From assembly GCF_014352855.1 (NCBI RefSeq), contig NZ_CP060697.1:620001-684000 (forward strand): DNA of 64,000 nucleotides, given 5' to 3'. The stretch comes from Sphingomonas sabuli (lineage in GTDB: Bacteria > Pseudomonadota > Alphaproteobacteria > Sphingomonadales > Sphingomonadaceae). Shown piece after piece: positions 25,717 to 37,091 of the stretch; the stretch's first letter is position 1; the number at the start of each line of letters is the position of its first letter. A program made the position numbers and the translations under genes. The notes below the pieces were generated by a model. The model was given only the letters and a program-made list of their open reading frames with translations. It was not told where the DNA came from and searched no databases.

Positions 25717-25833
25717 AGACTTACTGCACTACACGCTCGCTTACGGGCGGCAGAGCCGACCCGAAGCGAGCGTTTTCGCACGTTCGGCCGCGGCATCGTT
25801 GACTCTCCGGCAGGCGCAGCGAATGCACTAAAG

Positions 25834-26716
25834 ATGGGGACCGGGATCTTCATCGTCTCCCTCGATTGCGAGGGGAAATGGGGGATGACGCGTGAGGGCG
25901 ATCCCGGCCATGCGCATTTGACCGACGCGGGACTCGCGGAAGCCTATCGAACGTTGCTGTCGACGTTCGCGCGTTACGACATTCCGGCTACGTTCGCCTT
26001 CGTCATGGCGCTCGCGCTCGATCGCGACGCGTTTGCCGCAATCGCGCCGACATATCCCGGACTAGAATTCTACATTGCGGACATGAAGGCCGGCCGCTCG
26101 GAAGGCTGGCACCTTCCGCGCACGTTCGGAGAGGTACGCGCCGACGGCCGCCACGAGATTGCCAGCCACGGCTTCATCCATCGGCCGCTCGACGACGGTG
26201 CCTATATCGACGCTGATCTTGCCGCTGCGCAACATGCGGCCGCAGGGCTCGGCCTGCATCCGACAACCCTTGTCTATCCGCGGAATCTGGTTGGCCATGT
26301 GGACCGTCTCGCGCAACATGGCTTCATTGGGTATCGCGAACAGCGGCAGCGTCCGGCCGGCGTCGCGGGACGGCTGGCTGGAATCGCTGCTGAATTCGAT
26401 ATCCGCCCCAAGGCGCAGCCGATCAAGGCCAAGACAAACGGGGTCGTTCCGATTCCCTGCGGCCATTTCGTGAACTGGCGCTTCGGCGCGCGTCGCCGCG
26501 TGCCGATATCGGTAACGTCAGCACGCTTGCGGAACTTGGTGAAGGACGCGGCACGTACCGGTCGCGTCGCACACCTCTGGTTGCATCCGCACAACATCGC
26601 CACCGCGCCCGACACCGCAGTCGCGCTGGAAGCCGCGTTGGCGCAAGCGCGCAGCGACGCCGACCGGGGCCGGCTGCGCATCCTGACGCAGGAGCAATAT
26701 TGCCGCGAGGTTGCGG

Positions 26717-26727
<11 letters not shown>
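25834..26727 (+). CDS. Polysaccharide deacetylase family protein
   Basis: The 297-residue protein has a NodB-like fold. SLDCEGKWG carries the catalytic Asp, HEIASHGFIHRPL the metal-binding His pair, and HLWLHPHNI the distal His motif. These motifs fit carbohydrate deacetylases acting on N-acetyl sugars in polysaccharides. No signal peptide is seen, so it may act on a lipid-linked or cytoplasmic substrate. Its 3' end overlaps the convergent ettA stop by 11 bases. Confidence 0.85.
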
Positions 26728-28396
<1,669 letters not shown>

Positions 28397-28462
28397 GGGG
28401 TCGCTTCGATCCTTCAGGAATATGGGAACGCTGCGCCAGTTAGTGGGTCGAGCGCGGTTTTT

Positions 28463-30103
28463 CTAGTCGCGTCCGGCCATCTCCGCGGCATCGGCAAAGC
28501 GATAATCGCTGAACTGGGCGCGGATATCCTTCTTGCTCAGCTTGCCGGTGGCGCTGTGCGGCAGCGCGTCGACGAACTCGATTGCGTCGGGCATCCACCA
28601 TTTCGCGACGTTGGCGCGCAAATGTTCGCGGATCGCCTCTTCGCCGACATCGCTGTCCTTGCCGCGCACGACCAGCAGCAGCGGCCGTTCATCCCACTTG
28701 GGGTGCGGAATGCCGATCGCCGCCGCCTCGGCCACGCCGGGACAGCCGACTGCGGCATTTTCAAGGTCGATAGAGCTGATCCATTCGCCGCCCGACTTGA
28801 TCACGTCCTTGGCGCGATCGGTGATTTGCATGGTTCCGTCGGGATGAAGGACGGCGACGTCGCCCGTGTCGAACCATTGTTCGTCGTCGGTCGCATCCTC
28901 CTCGGCCTTGAAATAGCGCTTCACCACCCATGGCCCGCGCGCTTGCAAACGGCCGGACGACATGCCGTCGCGCGGCTGGACGCGGCCTTCGTCATCGACC
29001 ACGCGGAGCTCGATCCCGAATGGCACCGCGCCCTGCCGAGCGATCATCTCCACCTGATCGTCGTCGGACAATTGATCGAAGCCGCGCGGCGGCGCGCCAC
29101 AGGTGCCGATGGGCGACGTCTCGGTCATGCCCCAGGCGTGACCGACGTCGACCCCGCGATCGCGTAGCCAGCGGATCATCGCCCGCGGCGCAGCCGACCC
29201 ACCAATGGTCACCTTCTCCAGCACGCCCAGCTTTTCGCCGGTGCGCTCGATATGTTCGATCATCGTCAGCCAGACGGTCGGCACACCCGCCGAGTGGGTC
29301 ACTTTCTCCTCGCGAAAGAGGCGGCACATCACGTCGGGCCGGTAATCTGCCGACAGCACCAGCTTGGCGCCCGTCGCCGGCGCGGCCCACGGCACGCCCC
29401 AGGCGTTGGCGTGAAACATCGGCACGATGGGCAGCACGACCGACTGTTTCGACAAGCCCATGATGTCAGGGCTGATCTGCGCAAACGTGTGCAGCATCGT
29501 CGAGCGATGCTCGTAAAGGACGCCTTTGGGATTACCGGTGGTACCGGAGGTGTAGCACAGGCCGCACGGGTCGCGCTCATCGCCCTCCGGCCAGACGTAA
29601 TCGCCGTCTTCCGTATCGATCCAATCCTTGAACCCGGTCTCGCCCTCGGCGGGATCCATGCAGATATACTGTTCGATGGTCGTCCACCGCGGCTTCATGG
29701 CCTCGACCAGCGGCGTGAAGGCGCGGTCGTAGAACAGGATGCGGTCTTCGGCGTGGTTGGCGATATATTCCAGCTGGTCGGGGAACAGCCGCGGGTTGAT
29801 GGTGTGCAACACCCCGCCCATCCCGCAGGTGCCATACCAGGCGATCAGGTGATGGACGTGGTTCATCGCCAGCGTGGCCACACGGTCGCCCTTGCGAATG
29901 CCGAAATTTTCCAGCTTTTGCGCCAGCTTGCGCGCGTCCCTGGCGACATCGCGCCAGGTCGTTCGAGTGACGTTGCCGTCCGCCCATGCGGTAACGATCT
30001 CGCCGTCGCCATGCTCGCGCTCGGCATGATCGACCAGCCGAGTGACGCGCATCGGCCAGTCCTGCATTGCGCCTAAAAGTCCCATCATCTCCCTCTCCGC
30101 CAT
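28463..30103 (-). CDS. Medium/long-chain fatty acid-CoA ligase (AlkK-like)
   Basis: The 546-residue AMP-forming ligase has the P-loop [18 protein letters not shown] near residue 180, the [11 protein letters not shown] adenine-binding motif, and the hinge and catalytic Lys region [17 protein letters not shown] and [12 protein letters not shown] near the C-terminus. It activates fatty acids to CoA thioesters in the cytoplasm. The AlkK-like assignment comes from overall length and motif order; chain-length preference cannot be told. Confidence 0.9.
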   Translation of the reverse strand: MAEREMMGLLGAMQDWPMRVTRLVDHAEREHGDGEIVTAWADGNVTRTTWRDVARDARKLAQKLENFGIRKGDRVATLAMNHVHHLIAWYGTCGMGGVLHTINPRLFPDQLEYIANHAEDRILFYDRAFTPLVEAMKPRWTTIEQYICMDPAEGETGFKDWIDTEDGDYVWPEGDERDPCGLCYTSGTTGNPKGVLYEHRSTMLHTFAQISPDIMGLSKQSVVLPIVPMFHANAWGVPWAAPATGAKLVLSADYRPDVMCRLFREEKVTHSAGVPTVWLTMIEHIERTGEKLGVLEKVTIGGSAAPRAMIRWLRDRGVDVGHAWGMTETSPIGTCGAPPRGFDQLSDDDQVEMIARQGAVPFGIELRVVDDEGRVQPRDGMSSGRLQARGPWVVKRYFKAEEDATDDEQWFDTGDVAVLHPDGTMQITDRAKDVIKSGGEWISSIDLENAAVGCPGVAEAAAIGIPHPKWDERPLLLVVRGKDSDVGEEAIREHLRANVAKWWMPDAIEFVDALPHSATGKLSKKDIRAQFSDYRFADAAEMAGRD

Positions 30104-30138
30104 GCATCATGACGGAAAAGAAGCGCCGGGCAAGGGAC

Positions 30139-30471
30139 CTAGAAGGGCAGCTTGAATCCCGGCGGCAGCGGAATGCCGCTGGTCATCTTCTGCATTTCCG
30201 GACCGGCGGCAGCGTCGGCCTTGGTCTTGGCGTCGTTGATCGCGGCGGTGACGAGGTCCTCGACCATCGACTTTTCCGACGGTTGCAGCAGGCTTTCGTC
30301 GATCTCGACACCCAGGATACGGCCTTTTGCCGTGGCGCGGACCTTGACCAGCCCGCCGCCAGCAGCGCCCTCGACCTCGATCTTGTCGAGATTGTCCTGG
30401 GCCTTCTGCATTTCGGCCTGGACCTCCTGGGCCATCTTCATGATCTCGTCGAGGTTCGGCATCTCGGGCAT
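30139..30471 (-). CDS. YbaB/EbfC nucleoid-associated protein
   Basis: The 110-residue protein contains NLDEIMKMAQEVQAEMQKAQ, then EGAAGGGLVKVRATAKGRILGVEID and the acidic C-terminal helix, ending PPGFKLPF. This is the YbaB/EbfC DNA-binding family. The ATG at 30471 lies one base after the dnaX stop with AAAGG upstream. The dnaX-ybaB pair is conserved, but the usual next gene recR is not here; an acyl-CoA ligase follows. Confidence 0.92.
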   Translation of the reverse strand: MPEMPNLDEIMKMAQEVQAEMQKAQDNLDKIEVEGAAGGGLVKVRATAKGRILGVEIDESLLQPSEKSMVEDLVTAAINDAKTKADAAAGPEMQKMTSGIPLPPGFKLPF

Positions 30472-30472
30472 T

Positions 30473-32113
30473 TCAGGCACCTTTGTTGAGTGAGAAGGAT
30501 TCCAGTTCGGCATCGGGGAAGGCATCGAAGGCCGACCGCACCGCCGTGTCCTGAAGTACTGACGCGCGAACCTGTTCCTCCGCCATCTTTTCCTGCTCCA
30601 GCAGCGACGGCTCGGCCGCCTCGTCGGCAACGGTGACGGTCCACGCCGCCCCGGTCGCTTCCTTGAGCACCGCGGCGACATCGCGCGGCCAGTCGGCGCC
30701 TAAAGGCCGCCGCGGCTTCACCACCAGCTCCGGCGGGGCATAGCGGACGACCCCGACCTGATCGTGCAACTGGACCGCCAGCTGGTGCTTGCCATGCTCC
30801 TCGACGCGCTCGACCAGCGCCCGGAAATCGGCCGGCAAGGCTGTAGCAGCAGCAGCAGACGGTGCCGGGTCGGGCTTTGCCGCCGCGGCGCCGGACGGTG
30901 CCGTGGGCGCGCCCGCCTTGGTGCCCGTGATGCGTTCGATCAGACTGGCAGGGTCCGGCAAATCGGCGGAATGAATGAGGCGCAACACGACCATCGTCGC
31001 CGCTTCCTGCGGATCAGGGGCGATAGTGACGTCACCCAGGCCCTTCAGCAGCATCTGCCACAGCCGGTGGATCTTGCCCCAGCTCAAGGCGTCGGCGAGC
31101 TTGTCCGCAAAGTCGCGCTGCTCGGCCGATAGCAGGGCTTCCGCCTGCGCCCCGGCCTTGGCACGCGTGGCGGAATGCAGGGCTTCCATTAGTTCGCGAA
31201 GGATCGAGGCCGGATCCATGCCCAAGTCATGCGCCTCGTCCAGCGAGCTCAGCGCACCCGGCACGTCGCCCTGCAGGATCAGCTCAAGCAGGTCGCGGAT
31301 GCGGCCGCGATCGGCCAGGCCGAGCATGTCGCGAACCTGGTCGGCGGTCACCGTCCCCGCGCCATGAGCAATCGCCTGATCGAGGATGGACAGGCCGTCG
31401 CGGGCCGAGCCTTCGGCGGCGCGAGCAATCATCGCGAGCGCGTCCGGATCGACGTCGACCCCTTCCGCCTTCGCCACCGCATCGAAATGGGCGACCAGCT
31501 TTTCGGGCGGGATGCGTCGCAGGTCGAACCGTTGCGTACGCGACAGGACCGTGACCGGCACCTTGTTGACCTCGGTCGTCGCGAACAGGAACTTAACATG
31601 CTCAGGCGGCTCCTCAAGCGTTTTCAGCAACGCATTGAAAGCATTCTTCGAAAGCATGTGAACTTCGTCGATGATGTAGATCTTGTATCGCGCGGAAACC
31701 GACGCGTAGCGCACCGCGTCGATGATCTCGCGGATATCGTCGACACCGGTATGGGACGCGGCGTCCATCTCCACCACGTCGATGTGGCGGCCTTCGGCGA
31801 TGGCCCGGCAATTCTCGCACACGCCGCACGGGTCGATGGTCGGTTGCCCCTGTCCGTCCGGTCCGATGCAGTTGAGCGCCTTGGCGATCAGCCGCGCCGT
31901 CGACGTCTTGCCGACGCCGCGTACGCCGGTGAGCAGGAACGCGTGGGCAATGCGGCCGCGATCGATGGCATTGGCCAGCGTCCGTACCATCGCGTCCTGG
32001 CCGATCAGCTGGTCGAAGCTTTGCGGCCGGTATTTGCGCGCCAGCACCCGATAGGGCGAAGCTGCGGCCACTTCGGGCAGGTCCAGTCCAAGAGCGGGCG
32101 ATTCGTCGGTCAT
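30473..32113 (-). CDS. dnaX: DNA polymerase III subunit gamma/tau
   Basis: The 546-residue clamp-loader ATPase begins its conserved part at YRVLARKYRPQSFDQLIGQ. It has Walker A GVRGVGKTSTAR, the zinc motif CxxC (CGVCENC), Walker B IIDEVHML and the sensor SRTQRFDLRRI. The C-terminal third carries the Pro/Ala-rich linker and tau-like domain. The ATG at 32113 is chosen from homology; the open frame upstream overlaps the 4.5S RNA gene and is not coding. Confidence 0.95.
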   Translation of the reverse strand: MTDESPALGLDLPEVAAASPYRVLARKYRPQSFDQLIGQDAMVRTLANAIDRGRIAHAFLLTGVRGVGKTSTARLIAKALNCIGPDGQGQPTIDPCGVCENCRAIAEGRHIDVVEMDAASHTGVDDIREIIDAVRYASVSARYKIYIIDEVHMLSKNAFNALLKTLEEPPEHVKFLFATTEVNKVPVTVLSRTQRFDLRRIPPEKLVAHFDAVAKAEGVDVDPDALAMIARAAEGSARDGLSILDQAIAHGAGTVTADQVRDMLGLADRGRIRDLLELILQGDVPGALSSLDEAHDLGMDPASILRELMEALHSATRAKAGAQAEALLSAEQRDFADKLADALSWGKIHRLWQMLLKGLGDVTIAPDPQEAATMVVLRLIHSADLPDPASLIERITGTKAGAPTAPSGAAAAKPDPAPSAAAATALPADFRALVERVEEHGKHQLAVQLHDQVGVVRYAPPELVVKPRRPLGADWPRDVAAVLKEATGAAWTVTVADEAAEPSLLEQEKMAEEQVRASVLQDTAVRSAFDAFPDAELESFSLNKGA

Positions 32114-32153
32114 CGCTCCCGTTCTACGCATCGCGGCGGCGCATTGCGAGCGG

Positions 32154-32182
32154 TTGCCTCTGCGCGAATTCGCCCCCATATG
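32154..32182 (+). promoter_or_regulatory. Probable promoter of ffs
   Basis: TTGCCT (32154-32159), 17 bases, then CATATG (32177-32182). The predicted start is around 32189, where the 5' strand of the terminal helix of the 4.5S RNA begins. Confidence 0.45.
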
Positions 32183-32188
32183 GCCCGC

Positions 32189-32278
32189 GGGAGCCGGGCG
32201 GACGGGGCTGTCGCCAACCTGGTCAGGTCCGGAAGGAAGCAGCCACAACGATTCCGTCCCGGGTCGTTCCGGTTCCCA
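32189..32278 (+). ncRNA. ffs: 4.5S signal recognition particle RNA
   Basis: The universally conserved SRP domain IV core is present at about 32211-32252 (GGTCAGGTCCGGAAGGAAGC with the flanking GCCAACCT and AGCC). The ends pair: GGGAGCCGG (32189-32197) with CCGGTTCCC (32269-32277), and inner GGACGG with CCGTCC. This gives the expected hairpin of about 90 bases. It binds Ffh for co-translational membrane targeting. It lies opposite and upstream of dnaX, an order seen in many bacteria. Confidence 0.94.
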
Positions 32279-32286
32279 CCCCAGCC

Positions 32287-32622
32287 CTAGCCGCGGAGCC
32301 AGTTCCGGGCCGCCGGCGGAATGCGGACGCTAAGGCTTTCCATCTCGTCAGTCAGGAAGATCTGGCATGCCAGCCGCGACGTGCGCGTCGCATGGGCGGC
32401 GAAATCCAGCATGTCCTCTTCCTCGTCGCTTGCCGCGGGCAAGTTCGCGAAGTCAGCGGTGTCGACGATGACGTGGCAAGTGGAACAGGCCATCATCCCT
32501 TCGCACGCTCCTTCCAGCGGCTGCTTGGCCGCCCAGGCAACGTCCAGCAGCCGGTCGCCCGCCTTGGCGTCGACTTCACGGTCCAATGTGCCGTCGGCCT
32601 TGTAGAAACGCACCCTAGTCAC
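32287..32622 (-). CDS. [2Fe-2S] ferredoxin, adrenodoxin type
   Basis: The 111-residue protein has the cluster ligands in GACEGMMACSTCHVIV and the fourth Cys in SRLACQIFL, the C-x5-C-x2-C...C pattern of Fdx/adrenodoxin ferredoxins. These serve Fe-S assembly or P450 and Rieske oxygenases. Its start overlaps the stop of the upstream cysteine desulfurase, supporting a role in Fe-S cluster biogenesis. Confidence 0.92.
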   Translation of the reverse strand: MTRVRFYKADGTLDREVDAKAGDRLLDVAWAAKQPLEGACEGMMACSTCHVIVDTADFANLPAASDEEEDMLDFAAHATRTSRLACQIFLTDEMESLSVRIPPAARNWLRG

Positions 32623-33737
32623 GCGGCAAAGCGCTCCTGAGCCCGTGCGGCCTCGTCGATGCGGCCGATCGCGTCCACAAGCTCCGCCTCAGTCGTATAG
32701 CGGCCGAAGCCAAGGCGGATGGACGCGCGGGCGTCCCGGTCGCTCAGACCGATTGCTCGCAGTACGTGGCTTGGCCGTCCGGAACCGCTGGCACAGGCAC
32801 TGCCCAGCGACATGCAGATGTCCCGTAAGTCCGACAAAAGCCGTGCGCTATCAAGACCTTCTCGCCTGATATTGAGATTGCCTTGATAACGTCGATCGAC
32901 GCTGCCGTTGATCGCCCATTCCGGTCCAAGCGACTTCAGTGCCGCGTTCCACAAGCCTGCGACATGGGCCGCGTCGTCCTGTGCACTGTCCCGGGCCAGG
33001 CGTGCAGCTTCGCCAAAACCGACACACAAGGCGGGCGACAAGGTACCAGACCGAAGCCCCTGTTCCTGCCCGCCACCGTGGATCAGCGGCGCCGGTTCGG
33101 CGCAATCTCGCATCCACAAGGCGCCGATGCCCTTCGGTCCATGAATCTTGTGTGCCGACACGGCGACGAGGTCCGGCCCCGCCGGAATGTCGACCCGTCC
33201 AAGCGCCTGCACCGCGTCGCACAGCATCATTGCCCCGGCGGCGTGCGCAATTCGCGCGATTTCCTCCACCGGCTGGATCACGCCGATTTCGTTATTGACC
33301 AGCATCGCCGCGACCAGCGCGGTCTGGCCGTCCACGGCCGCCCGCAGCGTCTCCAGCTCGACCAGCCCGTCCGAGCCGACCGGCAGGTAGGTGACCTCCA
33401 CCCCCTGCCCTTCGAGCCAAGCACAGCTGTCGAGCACCGCGGCATGTTCGGTCCCCAGGGTTACGATGCGCCGTCTCTCGGGTCCCGCTCTCTCCAGCGT
33501 GCCCTTGATGGCCCAGTTGAGCGCTTCGGTCGCGCTGCCGGTAAAAGCCAGAGAGCCGCCCGGCAGGCCGATTGCGCCCGCGACCTGTTGCCGCGCCACG
33601 TCGATCGTCGCCGCCGCCTCCCGCCCCCAGCGCGAGGGAGAATGTGGGTTGGCGAACTTGTCCTCGATCCACGGCCGCATCGCCGCCGCGACTTCCGGGG
33701 CGACCGGCGTGGTTGCCTGGTAATCGAGATAGATCAT
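32619..33737 (-). CDS. Cysteine desulfurase (second of two)
   Basis: The 372-residue PLP enzyme begins MIYLDYQATTPVAPEVAAAM. It has the PLP-Lys in SAHKIHGPKGIGALW, and the sulfur-carrying Cys in LGSACASGSGRPSHVL near residue 323. The family mobilises sulfur from cysteine for Fe-S clusters and thio-modification. It overlaps the upstream desulfurase gene and the downstream ferredoxin gene by four bases each. It is closest in pattern to the IscS/NifS group. Confidence 0.92.
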   Translation of the reverse strand: MIYLDYQATTPVAPEVAAAMRPWIEDKFANPHSPSRWGREAAATIDVARQQVAGAIGLPGGSLAFTGSATEALNWAIKGTLERAGPERRRIVTLGTEHAAVLDSCAWLEGQGVEVTYLPVGSDGLVELETLRAAVDGQTALVAAMLVNNEIGVIQPVEEIARIAHAAGAMMLCDAVQALGRVDIPAGPDLVAVSAHKIHGPKGIGALWMRDCAEPAPLIHGGGQEQGLRSGTLSPALCVGFGEAARLARDSAQDDAAHVAGLWNAALKSLGPEWAINGSVDRRYQGNLNIRREGLDSARLLSDLRDICMSLGSACASGSGRPSHVLRAIGLSDRDARASIRLGFGRYTTEAELVDAIGRIDEAARAQERFAA

Positions 33738-34810
33738 GCCGCTCGGGCCGAACCGCGCGCCGCGATCCGGCGCCATTCGTCGACAAAGGCGTCCACGTCC
33801 GCCTCGCCGGTAGCAGGGCCGAAGCTGACGCGGAGCACCGAGCCGGCAAGGTCGGCGGCAATTCCCATCGCCTTCAGCACGTCGCTGTCCTTCATCTTGC
33901 CGCTGGAACAGGCGCTACCCGCGCTGACCGCGAAGCCGGCAAGATCGAATTGGGCCAGCAGGCTCGCCTGGCCGATGCCCGGCAACGCCACGGAGCCGAT
34001 GTTGGCGATGCGCGGGCTGGTCCCAGCGATGACCACGCCGCCGCTCGCTGTGATCGCCGCGTCGAGCCGCTCTCTGAGCTTGGCCAGCCGGGGCATCGCG
34101 TCCGCGAACGCGCGGCTCTCCAGCGCTGCGGCAAAAGCCGCGCAGGCGGGCACGTCCTGCGTTCCGCGCCGATACCCCTGTTCCTGCCCGCCGACCGGCT
34201 GCAGCGTCGCCAGATCCTTGACCAGCAGCGCCCCGATGCCTGGCGGTCCGCCGAACTTGTGCGCGGAAATGGCGATGAAGTCGGCATCGGGCAGTGCGAT
34301 CTTTCCGGCGCTCTGGGCGCAATCGCACAGCAGCAAGGACCCGCCTGCGCGTACCTGCTCCGCGATCTCGGCGATCGGCTGGATGACGCCGGTTTCGTTG
34401 TTGACGTGCTGGATCGCGACGAGCGCCGGTCCCGCGTCCAGCGCCGTGCCCAGCGCCGCGCCATCGATACGTCCGCCGTTGTCGACCCCCGCCACGGTCG
34501 CGTCCGCCCCCATTTCGTGCGGCACGATGGAATGTTCGGTTGCCCCGACGATGCGCCCCGGCACGCGTGCCCGGGCGGCAACGATCGCCACCGCCTCGCT
34601 GGCCCCGCTGGTGAAAATGACGTCATGCCGCCAATCCAGCGTCTGCCTGATGGTCTCGCGCGCCCGTTCCAGCGCGCCGCGCGCACGGCGGCCGTCGGCA
34701 TGAGGGGAACTGGGGTTCGCCCATTCCGCCATCGCCGCGATCATCGCGTCGCGCGCCTGCGGCAGGATCGGCGTGGTCGCCGCATGGTCGAGGTAGATGC
34801 GCTTGCTCAT
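33734..34810 (-). CDS. Cysteine desulfurase family protein (first of two)
   Basis: The 358-residue PLP enzyme starts MSKRIYLDHAATTPILPQARDAM. It carries the PLP-Lys in SAHKFGGPPGIGALL and the persulfide Cys in AGSACSSGKMKDSDVL near residue 324. It shares its fold and motifs with the next gene but is clearly diverged, so the two are old paralogues kept in tandem. The three genes (two desulfurases, ferredoxin) overlap and must be co-translated. No scaffold gene (iscU/sufU) is in the window. Confidence 0.9.
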   Translation of the reverse strand: MSKRIYLDHAATTPILPQARDAMIAAMAEWANPSSPHADGRRARGALERARETIRQTLDWRHDVIFTSGASEAVAIVAARARVPGRIVGATEHSIVPHEMGADATVAGVDNGGRIDGAALGTALDAGPALVAIQHVNNETGVIQPIAEIAEQVRAGGSLLLCDCAQSAGKIALPDADFIAISAHKFGGPPGIGALLVKDLATLQPVGGQEQGYRRGTQDVPACAAFAAALESRAFADAMPRLAKLRERLDAAITASGGVVIAGTSPRIANIGSVALPGIGQASLLAQFDLAGFAVSAGSACSSGKMKDSDVLKAMGIAADLAGSVLRVSFGPATGEADVDAFVDEWRRIAARGSARAA

Positions 34811-34831
34811 GTCGCCGTGATCGTGTGCCGA

Positions 34832-34859
34832 TTGCCAGTTGTACCGCCACCCCTATATA
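34832..34859 (+). promoter_or_regulatory. Probable promoter of the alpha/beta hydrolase gene
   Basis: TTGCCA (34832-34837), 16 bases, then TATATA (34854-34859), in the 116-base gap between the divergent desulfurase and hydrolase genes. The predicted leader is about 60 bases. Confidence 0.45.
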
Positions 34860-34926
34860 GGACGCGCCGCGGCGGCGCACCCGCCGAAGCGCCCGACCAA
34901 CAGTTACGCGAGCAGCCGACACATCC

Positions 34927-35607
34927 ATGCCTGAAGTCATTTTCCCCGGGCCGGAAGGCCGCCTTGAAGGCCGTTTCCACCCCGGACCGCGTCCGCGCGC
35001 GCCGGTCGCGATGATCCTTCATTCGCACCCGCAGGCCGGCGGGACGATGAACAACAAGCTGGTCCAGCTGCTGTACAAGGACTTCGTCCGGCGCGGCTTC
35101 GCTACCCTGCGCTTCAACTTCCGCGGCGTCGGCAAGAGCCAGGGCACGTTCGACAACGGCATCGGCGAACTGTCCGATGCGGCCAGCGCGCTCGACTGGG
35201 TGCAACAGATCCATCCCGAGGCGGAAACCACCTGGATCGCGGGCGTCAGCTTCGGCGCCTGGATCGGCATGCAATTGCTGATGCGCCGCCCGGAAATCCG
35301 CGGCTTCATCTCGATCGCGCCGCCGGCCAACATGTACGATTTCAGCTTCCTCGCCCCCTGTCCGTCCTCCGGCATCATCATCCAGGGCGAAAGCGACGAG
35401 GTTGTTACCCCAGGTGCGGTGCAGAAGCTGGTCGACAAGCTGCGCACCCAGAAGCACATCACCATCACGCACGACGTGATCCCGGGCGCCAACCATTTCT
35501 TCGCCAACGAACTCGACCTGTTGATGAAGAGCGTCGACGATTACCTCGACATGCGGCTGGCGACCGACCCCAAGCGTCCGGCTATAACGACCAAATCAGG
35601 ACGTTAG
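34927..35607 (+). CDS. Alpha/beta hydrolase
   Basis: The 226-residue protein has an alpha/beta hydrolase fold: HSHPQAGGTMNNKLVQLL, NFRGVGKSQGTFDNG, the nucleophile-elbow region WIAGVSFGAWIGMQ with Ser, and a C-terminal catalytic His in GANHFFANELDLL. This type of small hydrolase is often found beside Fe-S genes in sphingomonads, but its substrate is not known. Its 3' end overlaps the convergent small membrane protein gene by 26 bases. Confidence 0.88.
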   Translation: MPEVIFPGPEGRLEGRFHPGPRPRAPVAMILHSHPQAGGTMNNKLVQLLYKDFVRRGFATLRFNFRGVGKSQGTFDNGIGELSDAASALDWVQQIHPEAETTWIAGVSFGAWIGMQLLMRRPEIRGFISIAPPANMYDFSFLAPCPSSGIIIQGESDEVVTPGAVQKLVDKLRTQKHITITHDVIPGANHFFANELDLLMKSVDDYLDMRLATDPKRPAITTKSGR

Positions 35608-35767
35608 CGACCAGCACCGCGGCCGCGCCGAGCATCAGCGCGCCGCGGGCCCGGTCGGCCTTGCCGAGTAGGATCCGGACGCCGGCAAAGCCGAGCAGGA
35701 AAGCGGCGATCATCGCCAGCGCCATGGCTCCGCCCGCAATCGTTCCCACCGTCACCATCCCCTTCAC
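35582..35767 (-). CDS. Small membrane protein
   Basis: The 61-residue product would have two membrane helices: VGTIAGGAMALAMIAAFLLGF and GALMLGAAAVLVANVLIWSL, linked by a short basic loop. It begins at GTG 35767 or ATG 35758. The composition and helix pattern support a real protein; no family name is known to me. Confidence 0.6.
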   Translation of the reverse strand: MKGMVTVGTIAGGAMALAMIAAFLLGFAGVRILLGKADRARGALMLGAAAVLVANVLIWSL

Positions 35768-35810
35768 AAAGGCTTAACCGCTCGCGCCCCACAATAAGGG
35801 CGTGGACGCA

Positions 35811-36059
35811 ATGCACCAGCAACAGCGGCTCGAGGAAGCCTTCGAGCGCATCGAGGAAACGATCCTGCCGTGCATCGCGATGATGCTGGAAACGCTGATC
35901 GATGCCTCCGCCAGCGTTGCGCAGCAGAGCCCCAAGGTGCTCGCCGCGGAATTGCAGACGCTCGCCGCAGAGCTTGAAGAGCTGACGCAGGCCGTCGAAC
36001 GGTCCAGCCCGGTACACGTCGAACCCGGCGAGTATCGCGCGCAGGTCGGCGCCGCTTAA
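35811..36059 (+). CDS. Small helical protein of unknown function
   Basis: An 82-residue, mostly helical product (RLEEAFERIEETILPCIAMMLETL; LAAELQTLAAELEELTQAVE), with heptad-like spacing that suggests a coiled coil. AAGGG lies ten bases before the ATG; a GTG at 35802 would add three residues. It ends inside the convergent dehydratase gene. Confidence 0.6.
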   Translation: MHQQQRLEEAFERIEETILPCIAMMLETLIDASASVAQQSPKVLAAELQTLAAELEELTQAVERSSPVHVEPGEYRAQVGAA

Positions 36060-37000
36060 GCGCTCCCGACGATCCCGGCGTGTAGGTCCGGATCGATATT
36101 GCCGCCCGACAGCACGGCCACCGTCGCTTCGCCGACCCCGACCTTTCCCGCCAGCAAGGCCGCCAGCGCAACTGCGCCGCCCGGCTCGACCACCAGCTGG
36201 TGCTTGTCCCAGGCAAAGCGGATCGCTGTTTCCACCTCCGCATCGCTAACGGTCAACGCCCGGGCTCCGCGGTCCCGCAGGATGCCAAAGGTGATCGGCG
36301 ACACGCGCGGGGTCTGCAGTGCGTCGCACAAGGTCGGCGGCGCATCGTCCTCCACCGGGACGATCTCGCCCTGCTTTAACGACCGGCGCATGTCGTCCCA
36401 GCCATCGGGCTCGACGATGGCGATCGCCGCGTCTGGGCAGGCCAGGGCAATGCCCGCGGACAACCCGCCGCCGCCACACGGCACCACAATGCGCTTCGTC
36501 GCGACCGGCATCTGCTCCAGTATCTCCAGCCCGACCGTGCCCTGCCCCGCGACGATCGCGGGGTCGTCGAAGCTCGGCACGACGACCAGGCCGCGCCGCT
36601 CGGCAAGTTCGTTCGCAATATCTTCGCGGCTTTCGGTCCGCCGGTCGTAGAAGACGATGTCGGCGCCATGGCTTTGCGTCGCCGCTACTTTCACCCGCGG
36701 TGCGTCGGCCGGCATGACGATGATCGCCCGTATGCCCAGCCGTTTGGCGGCAATGGCCACGCCCTGGGCGTGATTACCGGAGGAAAAGGCGACAACTCCG
36801 CCCTGGCGCTCCGCTTCGGTCAACTGCAGCAGCCGGTTGGTGGCGCCGCGCAATTTGAAGGCATGGCCGGTCTGCAGGCACTCCGCTTTCAGCCAGACGG
36901 TGTGGCCCGAAATCAACGATTCGATCAGCGGGGTGCCTACTACATGCCCGGCAATTCGCCCCGCAGCGTCACGAACATCGTCAAGGCTGACTGAATTCAA
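36056..37000 (-). CDS. Threonine/serine dehydratase-type PLP enzyme
   Basis: The 314-residue fold-type II PLP protein has KAECLQTGHAFKLRGATNRL, carrying the PLP-Lys, and SSGNHAQGVAIAAKRLG. The glycine loop PCGGGGLSAGIALA is near residue 177. The family deaminates threonine or serine to 2-oxo acids, or racemises serine; the short form without an ACT domain leaves this open. It starts at TTG with AAGGA eight bases upstream. Confidence 0.88.
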   Translation of the reverse strand: MNSVSLDDVRDAAGRIAGHVVGTPLIESLISGHTVWLKAECLQTGHAFKLRGATNRLLQLTEAERQGGVVAFSSGNHAQGVAIAAKRLGIRAIIVMPADAPRVKVAATQSHGADIVFYDRRTESREDIANELAERRGLVVVPSFDDPAIVAGQGTVGLEILEQMPVATKRIVVPCGGGGLSAGIALACPDAAIAIVEPDGWDDMRRSLKQGEIVPVEDDAPPTLCDALQTPRVSPITFGILRDRGARALTVSDAEVETAIRFAWDKHQLVVEPGGAVALAALLAGKVGVGEATVAVLSGGNIDPDLHAGIVGSA

Positions 37001-37091
37001 GGCAAAAATCCTTCCTTCGCAACAGCTTGGCTAGACCGTGCAACACGCGGGATCAACCGTTCGGAAACGGTAGCAATCCTTCCAAAAAATC

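Noticed and set aside
30473..32248. dnaX start at 32248
   Set aside because: The extra 45 codons overlap the antisense 4.5S RNA gene; conserved DnaX sequence starts after ATG 32113.
32883..34703. A 606-codon open frame antisense to the two cysteine desulfurases
   Set aside because: Low-complexity Ser/Ala/Arg content and no motifs; both desulfurases are clear on the other strand.
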